Shown here piece by piece: positions 9,650-17,180 of a stretch of 41,851 nucleotides of DNA (the stretch's first letter is position 1; every line of letters starts with the position of its first letter). Under the pieces are notes generated by a model. The model worked only from the letters and a program-made list of their open reading frames with translations, was not told where the DNA came from and searched no databases. The stretch spans positions 1 through 41,851 of the forward strand of contig SLSZ01000143.1 of NCBI GenBank assembly GCA_007130125.1, read 5' to 3'. Position numbers and translations under genes: made by a program. The DNA is from Bacteroidales bacterium. Its GTDB lineage: Bacteria; Bacteroidota; Bacteroidia; Bacteroidales; UBA7960.

Positions 9650-10531
9650 CTAATAGAAGTAAAGATTATCGGTTTTTATTTTTAAATATTTTCTAACTGC
9701 AAAGAAAGTGGATATCCAACTAATTATTATTCCCAGAAAAACAACAATAACAAAAAGCATAAACAAAAGGTTGATATCCTGAAAAGCTTGTAGTTCAGGT
9801 ATTTGTTTTTGGGCAGTGTAAAGAGTGAAAATAAGCAGGCCTATTGCTATCATGGCACCAATAATGCCCTGTATAACTCCTTTTATCACAAATGGTTTTC
9901 GTATGAATGACTGTGTTGCTCCTACCAGCTGCATGCTTTTGATTAAAAATCTTTTGGAGAACACACTCAGCCTAATAGTGTTATTTATAAGAGCAAAAGC
10001 TATTATGGTTAGCAAAACGCTGAACAATAACAGCACGGCACCTATCCGTTTTATATTTTCGTTAATAAGATGTACCAAAGATCTTTGGTAATATACTTCT
10101 TTTACTATCCGGTTTTCCATCAATTGGTTTTCAAAAACGGCTACTGTATCAGGGTGGGTGTAACCCGCTCTTAACCTTACATCTATAGATGGGAACAGGG
10201 GGTTGTAACCGAGAAATTCAATAAAGTCTTCTCCAAGCTCATCAATAAGCTCTTCAGCAGCTTCATCTTTTGATACGAAATTTGTTGACTTAATAGCAGG
10301 CTTTGTGTCAAGGCTGTTTTGCAAAAGGTTAATATCTGCTTGTCTTGCATTATCAGTAAGTATCACAGAAAACCCAATGTTTTCTTGTATGTGATCGGAA
10401 ATCATTTTGGCATGGAGAACTATAAGTCCTAATAAACCCAACACATAAAGCACCAAAGTGATACTTACCACTGTTGATATATATGAGTTTTTTAGCCTCT
10501 TGCCTACTATGATGTCTTCTTGTCGTGCCAT
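9650..10531 (-). CDS. ftsX: Cell division protein FtsX (ABC transporter permease-like)
   Basis: FtsX is the membrane partner of the FtsE ATPase and controls septal peptidoglycan hydrolysis. The 293-residue protein has the expected four-helix layout: a first transmembrane segment near residues 20-42, a periplasmic domain to about 165, then three helices near 170-190, 220-240 and 258-280. The conserved permease region LINNTIRLSVFSKRFLIKSMQLVGATQSFIRKPF is split here only for description and fits FtsX rather than MacB. ftsE is not adjacent, as is common in Bacteroidota. It heads the minus-strand series through uppP and truB. Confidence 0.93.
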   Translation of the reverse strand: MARQEDIIVGKRLKNSYISTVVSITLVLYVLGLLGLIVLHAKMISDHIQENIGFSVILTDNARQADINLLQNSLDTKPAIKSTNFVSKDEAAEELIDELGEDFIEFLGYNPLFPSIDVRLRAGYTHPDTVAVFENQLMENRIVKEVYYQRSLVHLINENIKRIGAVLLLFSVLLTIIAFALINNTIRLSVFSKRFLIKSMQLVGATQSFIRKPFVIKGVIQGIIGAMIAIGLLIFTLYTAQKQIPELQAFQDINLLFMLFVIVVFLGIIISWISTFFAVRKYLKIKTDNLYFY

Positions 10532-10547
10532 AGTTTTTTATTGAACG

Positions 10548-10555
10548 CAAATTTA
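10548..10555 (-). promoter_or_regulatory. Candidate -7 box for ftsX
   Basis: TAAATTTG on the minus strand fits TAnnTTTG. It lies 16 bases from the ftsX ATG, implying a leader of only about 10 bases. The upstream -33 box is not obvious. Confidence 0.4.
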
Positions 10556-10724
10556 CAAAAAAATATATACAGGATTGTTAATTTGTAACGTAGTTGTTTA
10601 TTGTTGGGTTTTTGTTTGATAGATTGATGTTTTTAGAGGATTTAAAGAGTATAGTGTTAGTTGGGTTGAACGGATTGGGGTGTTTGTTATAAGTAAATTT
10701 GTTTTTTATTCAAACAATTTATAA

Positions 10725-10732
10725 TATTTTTG
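10725..10732 (+). promoter_or_regulatory. Candidate -7 box for formate-THF ligase gene
   Basis: TATTTTTG fits TAnnTTTG. A TTTG at 10698-10701 lies 23 bases upstream, slightly beyond the usual 19-21. The resulting leader would be about 50 bases. Confidence 0.4.
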
Positions 10733-10790
10733 GTTTGAATATAAAACAATGTACAAAAACTTATTTAGCTAAACTTTAATCAACAGGCAT

Positions 10791-12461
10791 ATGAAAACTG
10801 ACATTGAAATTGCAAAAGCTTCCAGCATGAAGCCAATTGAAGAGATTGCTTCTCGCTTGGGTTTGGATGACAAAGATCTTTATAAGTATGGCAAATATAT
10901 TGCCAAGCTTCCATTACATTTAATAAATGATAAGGTAGTCAATGATAAAAAGCTAGTACTTGTTACAGCTATTACACCTACACCTGCTGGTGAGGGTAAA
11001 ACCACAACGAGTATAGGTTTAACTGAAGGTTTAAACCGGATAGGGATAAAAACCTCGGTGGTTTTACGTGAGCCATCGCTTGGCCCTGTATTTGGCATTA
11101 AGGGTGGAGCTGCAGGAGGTGGCTATTCACAGGTTTTACCTATGGAAGATATAAATCTTCATTTTACTAATGATATAGCTGCTGTTGAAAAAGCAAATAA
11201 TTTACTATCTTCTCTTATTGACAATCATATTCATAGCAGGCAAAATTCGCTGAATCTTGATCCTCGCAGGGTAGTATGGAAGAGGGTGCTTGATATGAAT
11301 GAGAGGTCCTTGCGCGACATTGTCATTGGCCTTGGCGGTCGGAAGCAAGGGATGCCCAGGCAAACCGGTTTTGATATTGCTGCTGCATCTGAGGTTATGG
11401 CTGCATTATGCCTGGCAGAAGACCTGGAAGATCTTAAAGAAAAGTTTAGTAATATTTTAATAGGGTATACTTTTGATGATCAACCTGTTTATGCTCATCA
11501 GCTTAATGCCCAGGGGGCTATGGCTGCACTGATGAAGTATGCAATAATGCCTAATCTGGTTCAGACTATAGAAGGTAACCCTGCTATTATGCATGGCGGA
11601 CCGTTTGCTAACATTGCCCAAGGTACTAATTCTCTTATTGCCACTAAGATGGGGCTTTCGCTTTCCGATTATGTTGTCACGGAAGCCGGTTTTGCATCAG
11701 AGCTGGGTGCAGAGAAGTTTCTTAACATTAAGTGCCAGTATGGCGGACTATTCCCAAATGCATCGGTAATTGTTGCAACCATAAGGGCTTTAAAATATCA
11801 TGGTGGTGTTAAGGCCGGGGAGCTTAGCAAGCCTAATCCGGATGCTGTATCTGAAGGGTTGCAAAACCTGGAAAAACATGTTGAGAACATTAGACATTTT
11901 AATATTAGCCCTGTAGTGGCTATCAACAGGTTTGTTGCTGATACAGAAGAGGAGGTTGAGCTGGTTAAACAAAAATGTGAGGAGTTGGATGTAAGATGTG
12001 CAATTAGTGATGGATGGGCAAAAGGGGGCGAGGGAACAATAGAACTGGCAGAAATGGTTAAAGAGGAGGCTGAGAAATGCACTACTTGCTTTGATCCTTT
12101 GTATGACTTCAGCTGGGATGTTGAAAAAAAGCTCCATACAATTGCAACAAAACTTTACGGTGCTGATCATGTTGAATATACTGTAAAGGCCAAAGCACAA
12201 ATAGAACAGTTTAAAAAACTAGGATTGGATAAACTGCCGGTATGTGTTGCCAAAACTCAAAAATCATTGTCTGACGATGTTTATAAATTAAACAGACCCA
12301 GGGATTTCATTGTGAAAATTCGCGAATTTGAAGTGGCGGCAGGTGCAGGATTTCTAATACCAATTGCAGGTACTATTATGCGTATGCCTGGATTGCCTGC
12401 CAAACCTTCGGCTGAAAAAATTGATGTTGATAACGAAGGAAATATAAGCGGGCTGTTTTAA
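10791..12461 (+). CDS. fhs: Formate--tetrahydrofolate ligase
   Basis: ATP-dependent synthesis of 10-formyl-THF from formate and THF, feeding one-carbon units into purine and, via methylene/methyl-THF, methionine synthesis. The 556-residue protein carries the P-loop TPAGEGKTTTSIGL near residues 62-75, followed by the family segments REPSLGPVFGIKGGAAGGGYSQV (quoted in part: EPSLGPVFGIKGGA) and the C-terminal GTIMRMPGLP motif. Length is normal. It converges on metH across a stem-loop at 12488-12579; the pairing of fhs with metH makes one-carbon sense though they are not in an operon. Confidence 0.97.
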   Translation: MKTDIEIAKASSMKPIEEIASRLGLDDKDLYKYGKYIAKLPLHLINDKVVNDKKLVLVTAITPTPAGEGKTTTSIGLTEGLNRIGIKTSVVLREPSLGPVFGIKGGAAGGGYSQVLPMEDINLHFTNDIAAVEKANNLLSSLIDNHIHSRQNSLNLDPRRVVWKRVLDMNERSLRDIVIGLGGRKQGMPRQTGFDIAAASEVMAALCLAEDLEDLKEKFSNILIGYTFDDQPVYAHQLNAQGAMAALMKYAIMPNLVQTIEGNPAIMHGGPFANIAQGTNSLIATKMGLSLSDYVVTEAGFASELGAEKFLNIKCQYGGLFPNASVIVATIRALKYHGGVKAGELSKPNPDAVSEGLQNLEKHVENIRHFNISPVVAINRFVADTEEEVELVKQKCEELDVRCAISDGWAKGGEGTIELAEMVKEEAEKCTTCFDPLYDFSWDVEKKLHTIATKLYGADHVEYTVKAKAQIEQFKKLGLDKLPVCVAKTQKSLSDDVYKLNRPRDFIVKIREFEVAAGAGFLIPIAGTIMRMPGLPAKPSAEKIDVDNEGNISGLF

Positions 12462-12487
12462 GTAAAATTCTTATAAAAAAGACAGAT

Positions 12488-12579
12488 CGGCAAAGAGAGG
12501 TAACCGGATTATTGATTTTTAGATTATATTAAAACTATTATCAATTGTCAGGCATTATTATGATTAACTCTCTTTGCCG
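12488..12579 (+). terminator. Long inverted repeat between fhs and metH, probable terminator
   Basis: A perfect 12-base arm CGGCAAAGAGAG (12488-12499) pairs with CTCTCTTTGCCG (12568-12579), followed on the plus strand by TTTTGTTTT. The 68-base loop contains a nested ATTGAT/ATCAAT pair. The U-rich tail and convergent position suggest a terminator for fhs, but the loop is unusually long. Confidence 0.55.
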
Positions 12580-12604
12580 TTTTGTTTTATAAAAACGTCT
12601 TTTC

Positions 12605-15190
12605 TCACTCCACTTTTTTTACCACAGCACTTATTTTCGAAGCATCTTTTATCTGGAATACTTTACCGCTATATGCTGGGGAAATATTCTTTTTTGTATG
12701 CTTTTCAGTAGTGGCTGCTCCTCCGACAAGCAATGGTATGCGCAAGCCTTTTTCTTCAAGCAATTCGGCAACTTTTACCATCTCGTGCAGGCTTGGAGTT
12801 ATAAGGCCACTTAACCCGGCTATATTGGCGTTTGTCTCTATTATTTTTTCAACGATTTTATCTGCCGGCACCATTATACCCATGTCAATCACTTCATATC
12901 CGCTGCATTCAAAAACTATAGAAGCAATATTTTTCCCTATGTCGTGAACGTCACCCTCTACCGTTGCAAGAACAACTTTCCCTTTTGAGCTGCTTTTTGT
13001 TCCTGTTTCAGAATGCATGTGTGGTTGTAATGTATCAACAGCCTTTTGGAAAACTGTTGCACTTCTTATTACTTGTGGCAGGAACAGTGTCCCATCGTCA
13101 AATCTTGTGCTGATTTCCTCCATTGCAGGCATTAGGATTTTCTCTATGATCTCATATGGGTTTTCAAAACTTTGAACCGCTTCTCCCATATCCTCTTCCA
13201 GATAATCATTAATACCATTGATCAGCGAATACTTTATGCGATCTTTAGCATCATGTTCGCGCCAAGATTTCCTGGTTTTAACTGCTTTTTTGGTTGAGTT
13301 TGAGCTTGCGTAATTCATCAACTCTTCCATTGCTTGCTGATTATCATCAAATACAACAGCTTTAGCAAGCTGTAAAAGTTCTTCGGGTATATTGTTATTG
13401 TTTATTTCAGCAGGGTTGATGATTGCAAATTTAAGTCCGGCATCGCATGCGGCTTTAAGAAATACCTGGTGAAGTGCCTTGCGTGGCTTGTTTGCACCCC
13501 TGAGTGCAAAAGATAAATTGCTTATACCTCCAACTATATTACATTTCGGAAAATGTTTCCTGATATATTTGCAAGTTTCTATGAAGCTGACAGCTTGATT
13601 TTCACCATTGCTTAAACCTGTTCCAACAGCCATAATATTGGGGTCGAAAACAATTTCTTCCTGATGGTAGCCCGCTTTTTCTGTTAATAATTTATAGCTT
13701 CTGTTGACTATTTCTGTTCTTCTGGCAGTGTTGTGTGCTTGCCCTTTTTCATCAAACAGCATGATAGTCGCAATGGCTCCAAACCTTTTTATTTCTCTTG
13801 CTTTTTTTATAAAAGTTTGTTCGCCGTCTTTCAGCGAAATACTATTAACAATAGGTCTTCCTTGTATGCATTGCAATGCGGAAGTTATTGTTTTGAAGTC
13901 GGACGAGTCGATCATTACCGGCAGTTTTGCAAGTTCCGAGTTTGTACTCAGAATTGCCAAAAAATCCCTGATAGCTTCCGAGGAGTTAACCCCGGCTGCA
14001 TCCATGCAAATATCAAGCATATCAGCTCCGTCTTCTATTTGTTGGTATGCTATATCTAAAGCTTCACGGTAATTTTTTGAATTTATTAGTTTAGAAAACC
14101 TTTTTGAACCTGATACATTTGTTTTTTCTCCAATGTAAACAAGTTCTTTTTTATTGTTTATTTCAAAAGTATCAAGCCCAGCCAGTACCGTTTGTTTTTC
14201 TATGTTGTTTGGCTTGAATGGTTTATATTTTTCTGCCAGTTTTGAGAAAGCTTCAATGTGTTCGGGTGTTGTACCACAGCAACCACCAACAATATTTATG
14301 TTTCCTTTTTTCAGTATTTTTTCAAGGTGCTTTGCCATTTTTTTTGGTGACTGGGTGTATTTCCCTTCATGGTCCGGAATACCGGCGTTTGGATGGAAAG
14401 ATATAAAGCAAGAAGCTTCTTTCGTTAATTCTTTAACAAAAGTTTCCAGTTCTTTTGCACCAAAGCCACAGTTTAACCCAACAGACAATAAAGGATTGGC
14501 ATGCTTAACTGAATGATAAAAAGCCTGCACGTTTTGTCCTGAAAGAATTCTTCCGGATTCACCTGATATGGTTGCGGATATCATTACAGGCAAGCTTTTA
14601 TTCTTTGCCTGTAAAACTTCATCAATGGAATAAATTGCTGCTTTGGCATTTAGAGTGTCGAAAATTGTTTCAATCATCAGTATGTCGGCACCGCCGTCCA
14701 CAAGTCCTTCAACTTGCTCTTTGTATGCTTCGGCAAGTTCATTAAAGTCCAGGCTTTTGCTGCTTTGTTCCTTCGACTGTAATGACATTGAAAGTGACTT
14801 TGATGTTGGGCCTATACAACCGGCAACAAACCTTGGCTTGTTTGTTGAGGAGTATTCTGATGCTGCCTTTTTGGCTATCTGGCTGGCTTCCAGGTTTATC
14901 CTATAACACAGGTGTTCTGTTTTATAATCTTTTTGTGATATTGCATTGCCACTGAAAGAGTTTGTAGTTATGATATCTGCTCCTGCTTCAAGGTATGAAG
15001 CATGAATATCATATATCATTTCCGGACAATACAGGTTAAGTAATTCGTGATTGCCTTTGAGTTTAATCTTGTGATCCTTCAATTCGGAACCCCGATAATC
15101 ACTTTCACCTGGTGCTTTTTGTTGAATAAGCGACCCCATCGCTCCATCCAAAACAAGTATTCTCTCGCTTAATATTTCTTTTATCAACAT
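12605..15190 (-). CDS. metH: Cobalamin-dependent methionine synthase lacking the AdoMet activation domain
   Basis: Transfers methyl from methyl-THF via cobalamin to homocysteine. The 861-residue protein holds a homocysteine domain (about 1-320) with zinc ligands Cys241 (GLNC) and Cys304/305 (GGCC), a pterin-binding barrel (about 345-610, starting VYIGEKTNVSGS), a cobalamin cap helix region, and a B12 domain with DVHDIGKN at about 747-754, His749 being the lower cobalt ligand. It ends straight after the B12 domain (VVKKVE-stop). The roughly 350-residue activation domain of full-length MetH is absent, with no remnant in the 140 bases beyond the stop. Reactivation must rely on a separate protein, as known for some split systems. 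Expression is probably under the SAM-I riboswitch about 400 bases upstream. Confidence 0.95.
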   Translation of the reverse strand: MLIKEILSERILVLDGAMGSLIQQKAPGESDYRGSELKDHKIKLKGNHELLNLYCPEMIYDIHASYLEAGADIITTNSFSGNAISQKDYKTEHLCYRINLEASQIAKKAASEYSSTNKPRFVAGCIGPTSKSLSMSLQSKEQSSKSLDFNELAEAYKEQVEGLVDGGADILMIETIFDTLNAKAAIYSIDEVLQAKNKSLPVMISATISGESGRILSGQNVQAFYHSVKHANPLLSVGLNCGFGAKELETFVKELTKEASCFISFHPNAGIPDHEGKYTQSPKKMAKHLEKILKKGNINIVGGCCGTTPEHIEAFSKLAEKYKPFKPNNIEKQTVLAGLDTFEINNKKELVYIGEKTNVSGSKRFSKLINSKNYREALDIAYQQIEDGADMLDICMDAAGVNSSEAIRDFLAILSTNSELAKLPVMIDSSDFKTITSALQCIQGRPIVNSISLKDGEQTFIKKAREIKRFGAIATIMLFDEKGQAHNTARRTEIVNRSYKLLTEKAGYHQEEIVFDPNIMAVGTGLSNGENQAVSFIETCKYIRKHFPKCNIVGGISNLSFALRGANKPRKALHQVFLKAACDAGLKFAIINPAEINNNNIPEELLQLAKAVVFDDNQQAMEELMNYASSNSTKKAVKTRKSWREHDAKDRIKYSLINGINDYLEEDMGEAVQSFENPYEIIEKILMPAMEEISTRFDDGTLFLPQVIRSATVFQKAVDTLQPHMHSETGTKSSSKGKVVLATVEGDVHDIGKNIASIVFECSGYEVIDMGIMVPADKIVEKIIETNANIAGLSGLITPSLHEMVKVAELLEEKGLRIPLLVGGAATTEKHTKKNISPAYSGKVFQIKDASKISAVVKKVE

Positions 15191-15444
15191 AATTTATTGT
15201 AATTAATTTATCGTTAATAATTTATATTTCTTTTAAATTCCATTGAAAACACAGATGTTTTCTATTTGCAATTTGATTTTTTTTTGGATTAATTTTTTAC
15301 AGCTGTTGTTTGCTGGTTTTCCGGGTGTTTTTTTGTTACTCTAAAGGCAATGATTAAAAAATATAACAGATAAGGTTGTTCTGGAATATTTAATTATTAC
15401 CGTTGAAAGTTAGGGTAAGAAAGAAAACTCCCGGGCCTTATTAG
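15191..15444. other. metH leader, distal part
   Basis: About 250 AT-rich bases between the leader ORF stop and the metH ATG. No exact TAnnTTTG box is present on the minus strand, so metH is probably read from the riboswitch promoter. I found no classical terminator hairpin with a U-run; a CCCGGG and a 4-bp CAGC/GCTG pair are the only GC-rich spots. Confidence 0.5.
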
Positions 15445-15582
15445 TCAGTTGACGCGCATATAGCGCATAAACATGCACATATGGGATGATGCTAAGGTTG
15501 GCATATGCCGTATAATCACGTTGACGGCAATTAATAGCTGATTTTTTAATAAAAAACCGTAACTCAAAAAAGAATTTTTCAT
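15445..15582 (-). CDS. Candidate 45-codon Met-rich leader peptide upstream of metH
   Basis: This short frame starts at ATG 15582, 17 bases after the 3' arm of the SAM riboswitch, and stops with TGA at 15445. It begins MKNSFLSYGFLLKNQ and ends SHMCMFMRYMRVN, so four Met and one Cys codon fall within the last eleven residues. No family is recognised. Position and composition suggest a regulatory leader whose translation senses charged Met-tRNA, by analogy with amino-acid attenuator peptides. No strong downstream terminator was found, so the mechanism is open. A longer TTG-initiated frame overlaps in another phase and looks less likely. Chance ORF remains possible. Confidence 0.45.
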   Translation of the reverse strand: MKNSFLSYGFLLKNQLLIAVNVIIRHMPTLASSHMCMFMRYMRVN

Positions 15583-15599
15583 GATAATTGGTTTTCAAG

Positions 15600-15697
15600 T
15601 TTATAATTCCTTTAAAAGGCAGGTTTTAGCACCTTTTCTCAAGCGAGAAGGTTGCTAGAGCTTCACAGAGCCTGTTCTCTCAGCTCTTCTTTATAAA
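15600..15697 (-). promoter_or_regulatory. SAM-I (S-box) riboswitch controlling metH
   Basis: Minus-strand RNA matches the SAM-I aptamer element by element. P1 is TTTATAA (15697-15691) with TTATAAA (15606-15600). P2 is AGAGC with GCTCT; the kink-turn side reads GAGAGAACAGG and GGCTCTGTGAAGCTC. The core AGCAACC is followed by P3 (CCTTCTC-GCTT-GAGAAAAGG), the core GGTGCTAAAACCTGCC, and P4 CCTTTTAAAGG. It lies about 30 bases into a transcript from a good promoter and about 410 bases ahead of metH. The function fits: SAM excess should lower methionine synthase. No terminator adjoins P1; the next element is a short ORF, so output may be translational. Confidence 0.9.
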
Positions 15698-15735
15698 TCA
15701 AACCCTTTTGAAAGATTGATTTCTAAAATGTAATA

Positions 15736-15766
15736 CAAAAGTATAAAAAAAATCTTTTACAGCAAA
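15736..15766 (-). promoter_or_regulatory. Promoter of the SAM riboswitch-metH transcript
   Basis: On the minus strand TTTG (15766-15763) and TACTTTTG (15743-15736) are separated by 19 bases, an exact fit to the Bacteroidota consensus TTTG-N19-21-TAnnTTTG. Transcription would begin near 15729, about 30 bases before riboswitch P1. Confidence 0.75.
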
Positions 15767-15832
15767 ATGTTTTTTTAAAATGGTTCAAAAAGCATAGTCT
15801 ATATAACAGAAAAAGTTTTTTGTAAAAATAAT

Positions 15833-15864
15833 TTTGAAAAATTGAATTTAATTAATTACTTTTG
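15833..15864 (+). promoter_or_regulatory. Plus-strand promoter upstream of the 15.9 kb hairpin
   Basis: TTTG (15833-15836), 20 bases, then TACTTTTG (15857-15864): an exact Bacteroidota promoter on the plus strand, divergent from the metH promoter. Start expected near 15870. It could serve a small RNA ending at the hairpin below, or a long greA leader. Confidence 0.65.
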
Positions 15865-15869
15865 TTTCA

Positions 15870-15950
15870 GGAAAAACAAGAAATCATAATAATATTAAAA
15901 AGATGTAATGGCATACATTGTCACTTATGACAATGGATGCCAACTTTTTT
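15870..15950 (+). ncRNA. Candidate small RNA (about 80 nt) or greA leader attenuator
   Basis: The predicted transcript from the promoter at 15833-15864 runs about 40 bases of A-rich sequence and then meets a strong hairpin: GGCAT (15910-15914) plus CATTGTC (15916-15922) pair with GACAATG (15929-15935) plus ATGCC (15937-15941), one mismatch, 6-base loop, followed by AACTTTTTT. This is a typical intrinsic terminator with no protein gene upstream on this strand. Either a short RNA of unknown target or premature termination ahead of greA. No known RNA family recognised. Confidence 0.4.
15910..15950 (+). terminator. Strong hairpin with U-run
   Basis: Twelve base pairs with one mismatch and a six-base loop, followed by AACTTTTTT on the plus strand. 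The only plausible upstream start is the promoter at 15833-15864. Confidence 0.65.
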
Positions 15951-16285
15951 ATACTCAAAAATCAAGGTTTTTATTAGTTTTTAATAAACGGATTTGTTAT
16001 GTTTTTGAATAGTGCAATATTTTTAAAAAGCAAAGAGGCCATGCTTTTACGGTGGTGTAAAGCCTGTTTATTGCTTTTTGCAAATGCCGTTTATTTAAAA
16101 TTTATTGTATTAAAGATTCCATTACCTGAAGATAAAACCTGGTTCGTAATTCCCTTAAGCTTAATTGCTAATAAGCGGGAGCTAGGATAGGCTAATTAAA
16201 TTAAAGTTTTATTGCTCCCGGATGACAGGCATAATAATTACAATGCTTGCGGGTAGTTTTTGTAAAACAATAAATAATTTTAGAC
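15951..16285 (+). other. greA upstream region with competing hairpins
   Basis: No gene supported. A 63-codon frame at 15999-16190 shows no recognisable features. CGGGAGC (16176-16182) can pair with GCTCCCG (16214-16220); the same CCCG (16217-16220) can instead pair with CGGG (16250-16253), with CAGGCAT (16226-16232) pairing ATGCTTG (16243-16249), then TAGTTTTTG. The two folds are mutually exclusive. Confidence 0.4.
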
Positions 16286-16759
16286 ATGAATGAAGTTAAG
16301 TATTTCACAGAGGAGGGGTTGCAAAAATTAAAAGAAGAACTAGAAAACCTCAAGTCGGTTGAAAGACCTGCAATATCTCAGCAGATTGCTGAGGCACGGG
16401 AAAAGGGAGACCTTTCGGAAAATGCTGAATATGATGCTGCAAAGAATGCGCAGGCTATGCTTGAGTTAAAAATATCCAAGCTTGAAGAGACTTTAAGCAA
16501 TGCAAGGGTTATTGATGAAAGTCAAATAGATAATAAAAAGATAGCTATTCTAAGTAAGGTAAAACTAAAAAACCTTAAAACAGGAGCCAAAATGACTTAT
16601 ACAATAGTTCCCGAAAATGAAGCTGATATTAAAGCCGGGAAGATTTCAGTAAACTCTCCTATTGCGCGAGGTTTGCTTGGAAAAAAGCCGGGTGATAATG
16701 TTGAAATAGAAGTTCCTGCCGGAAAGTTATCATTAGAGATACTTGACATTTCCAGGTAA
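16286..16759 (+). CDS. greA: Transcription elongation factor GreA
   Basis: GreA rescues backtracked RNA polymerase by stimulating cleavage of the 3' end of the nascent RNA. The 157-residue protein has the N-terminal coiled-coil with the acidic tip AREKGDLSENAEYDAAK (residues about 37-53) and the C-terminal FKBP-like domain ending in SPIARGLLGKKPGDNVEIEVP. Length is standard. A HIT-family gene follows 18 bases later. Confidence 0.97.
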   Translation: MNEVKYFTEEGLQKLKEELENLKSVERPAISQQIAEAREKGDLSENAEYDAAKNAQAMLELKISKLEETLSNARVIDESQIDNKKIAILSKVKLKNLKTGAKMTYTIVPENEADIKAGKISVNSPIARGLLGKKPGDNVEIEVPAGKLSLEILDISR

Positions 16760-16777
16760 TAACGAAAAAATAAAATT

Positions 16778-17176
16778 ATGGCAAGTGTATTCACAAAACT
16801 AATCAATGGTGAGTTGCCTTGTTACAAGGTAGCTGAAGACGACAACTATCTCGCTTTTCTTGACATTAATCCTTTGGCAAAAGGACATACTCTTGTTATT
16901 CCAAAAAAAGAGGTTGATTATATCTTTGATCTTAAGGATGAAGAATACAAAGGGTTGTTTCTTTTTGCAAAGAAGGTAGCTCGTGGTATTGACCTTGCTG
17001 TTGAGTGCAGGCGTGTTGGTATTGCTGTGATCGGTCTTGAAGTGCCTCATGCACATATACATCTTGTTCCTGTTGATGGAATTTATGACATTGATTTCAG
17101 CAAACCTAAGCTGAACCTTTCGGATGAAGAGTTTTTTCAGATCAGTTCTATGATTTCAGAAAAAGTAGAGTTGTAG
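16778..17176 (+). CDS. HIT family (histidine triad) nucleotide-binding protein
   Basis: A 132-residue protein of the histidine triad superfamily, small nucleotide hydrolases/transferases of the Hint type. It has FTKLINGELPCYKV near the start, DINPLAKGHTLVIPKK in the middle, and the triad PHAHIHLVPV near residues 90-99. Eighteen bases after greA, so likely cotranscribed, a pairing I believe is common in Bacteroidota. Its stop lies 4 bases from the convergent ruvC stop. The physiological substrate is not known. Confidence 0.93.
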   Translation: MASVFTKLINGELPCYKVAEDDNYLAFLDINPLAKGHTLVIPKKEVDYIFDLKDEEYKGLFLFAKKVARGIDLAVECRRVGIAVIGLEVPHAHIHLVPVDGIYDIDFSKPKLNLSDEEFFQISSMISEKVEL

Positions 17177-17180
17177 TTTT

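Noticed and set aside
11790-12200. 136-codon frame antisense to the formate-THF ligase gene
   Set aside because: Shadow of a strongly conserved gene, Cys/Phe/Ser rich, no motif.
15191-15444. Classical terminator/antiterminator pair after the Met-rich leader ORF
   Set aside because: Looked for a GC-rich stem with a U-run on the minus strand and found only weak 4-bp pairings and CCCGGG; mechanism left open.
15410-15598. 62-codon minus-strand frame beginning TTG just after the SAM riboswitch
   Set aside because: It overlaps the ATG-initiated 45-codon frame in another phase, begins at a poor start and has no composition signal.
15999-16190. 63-codon plus-strand frame before greA
   Set aside because: No recognisable domain, no clear ribosome site, and it overlaps the hairpin region; kept only as part of the intergenic description.
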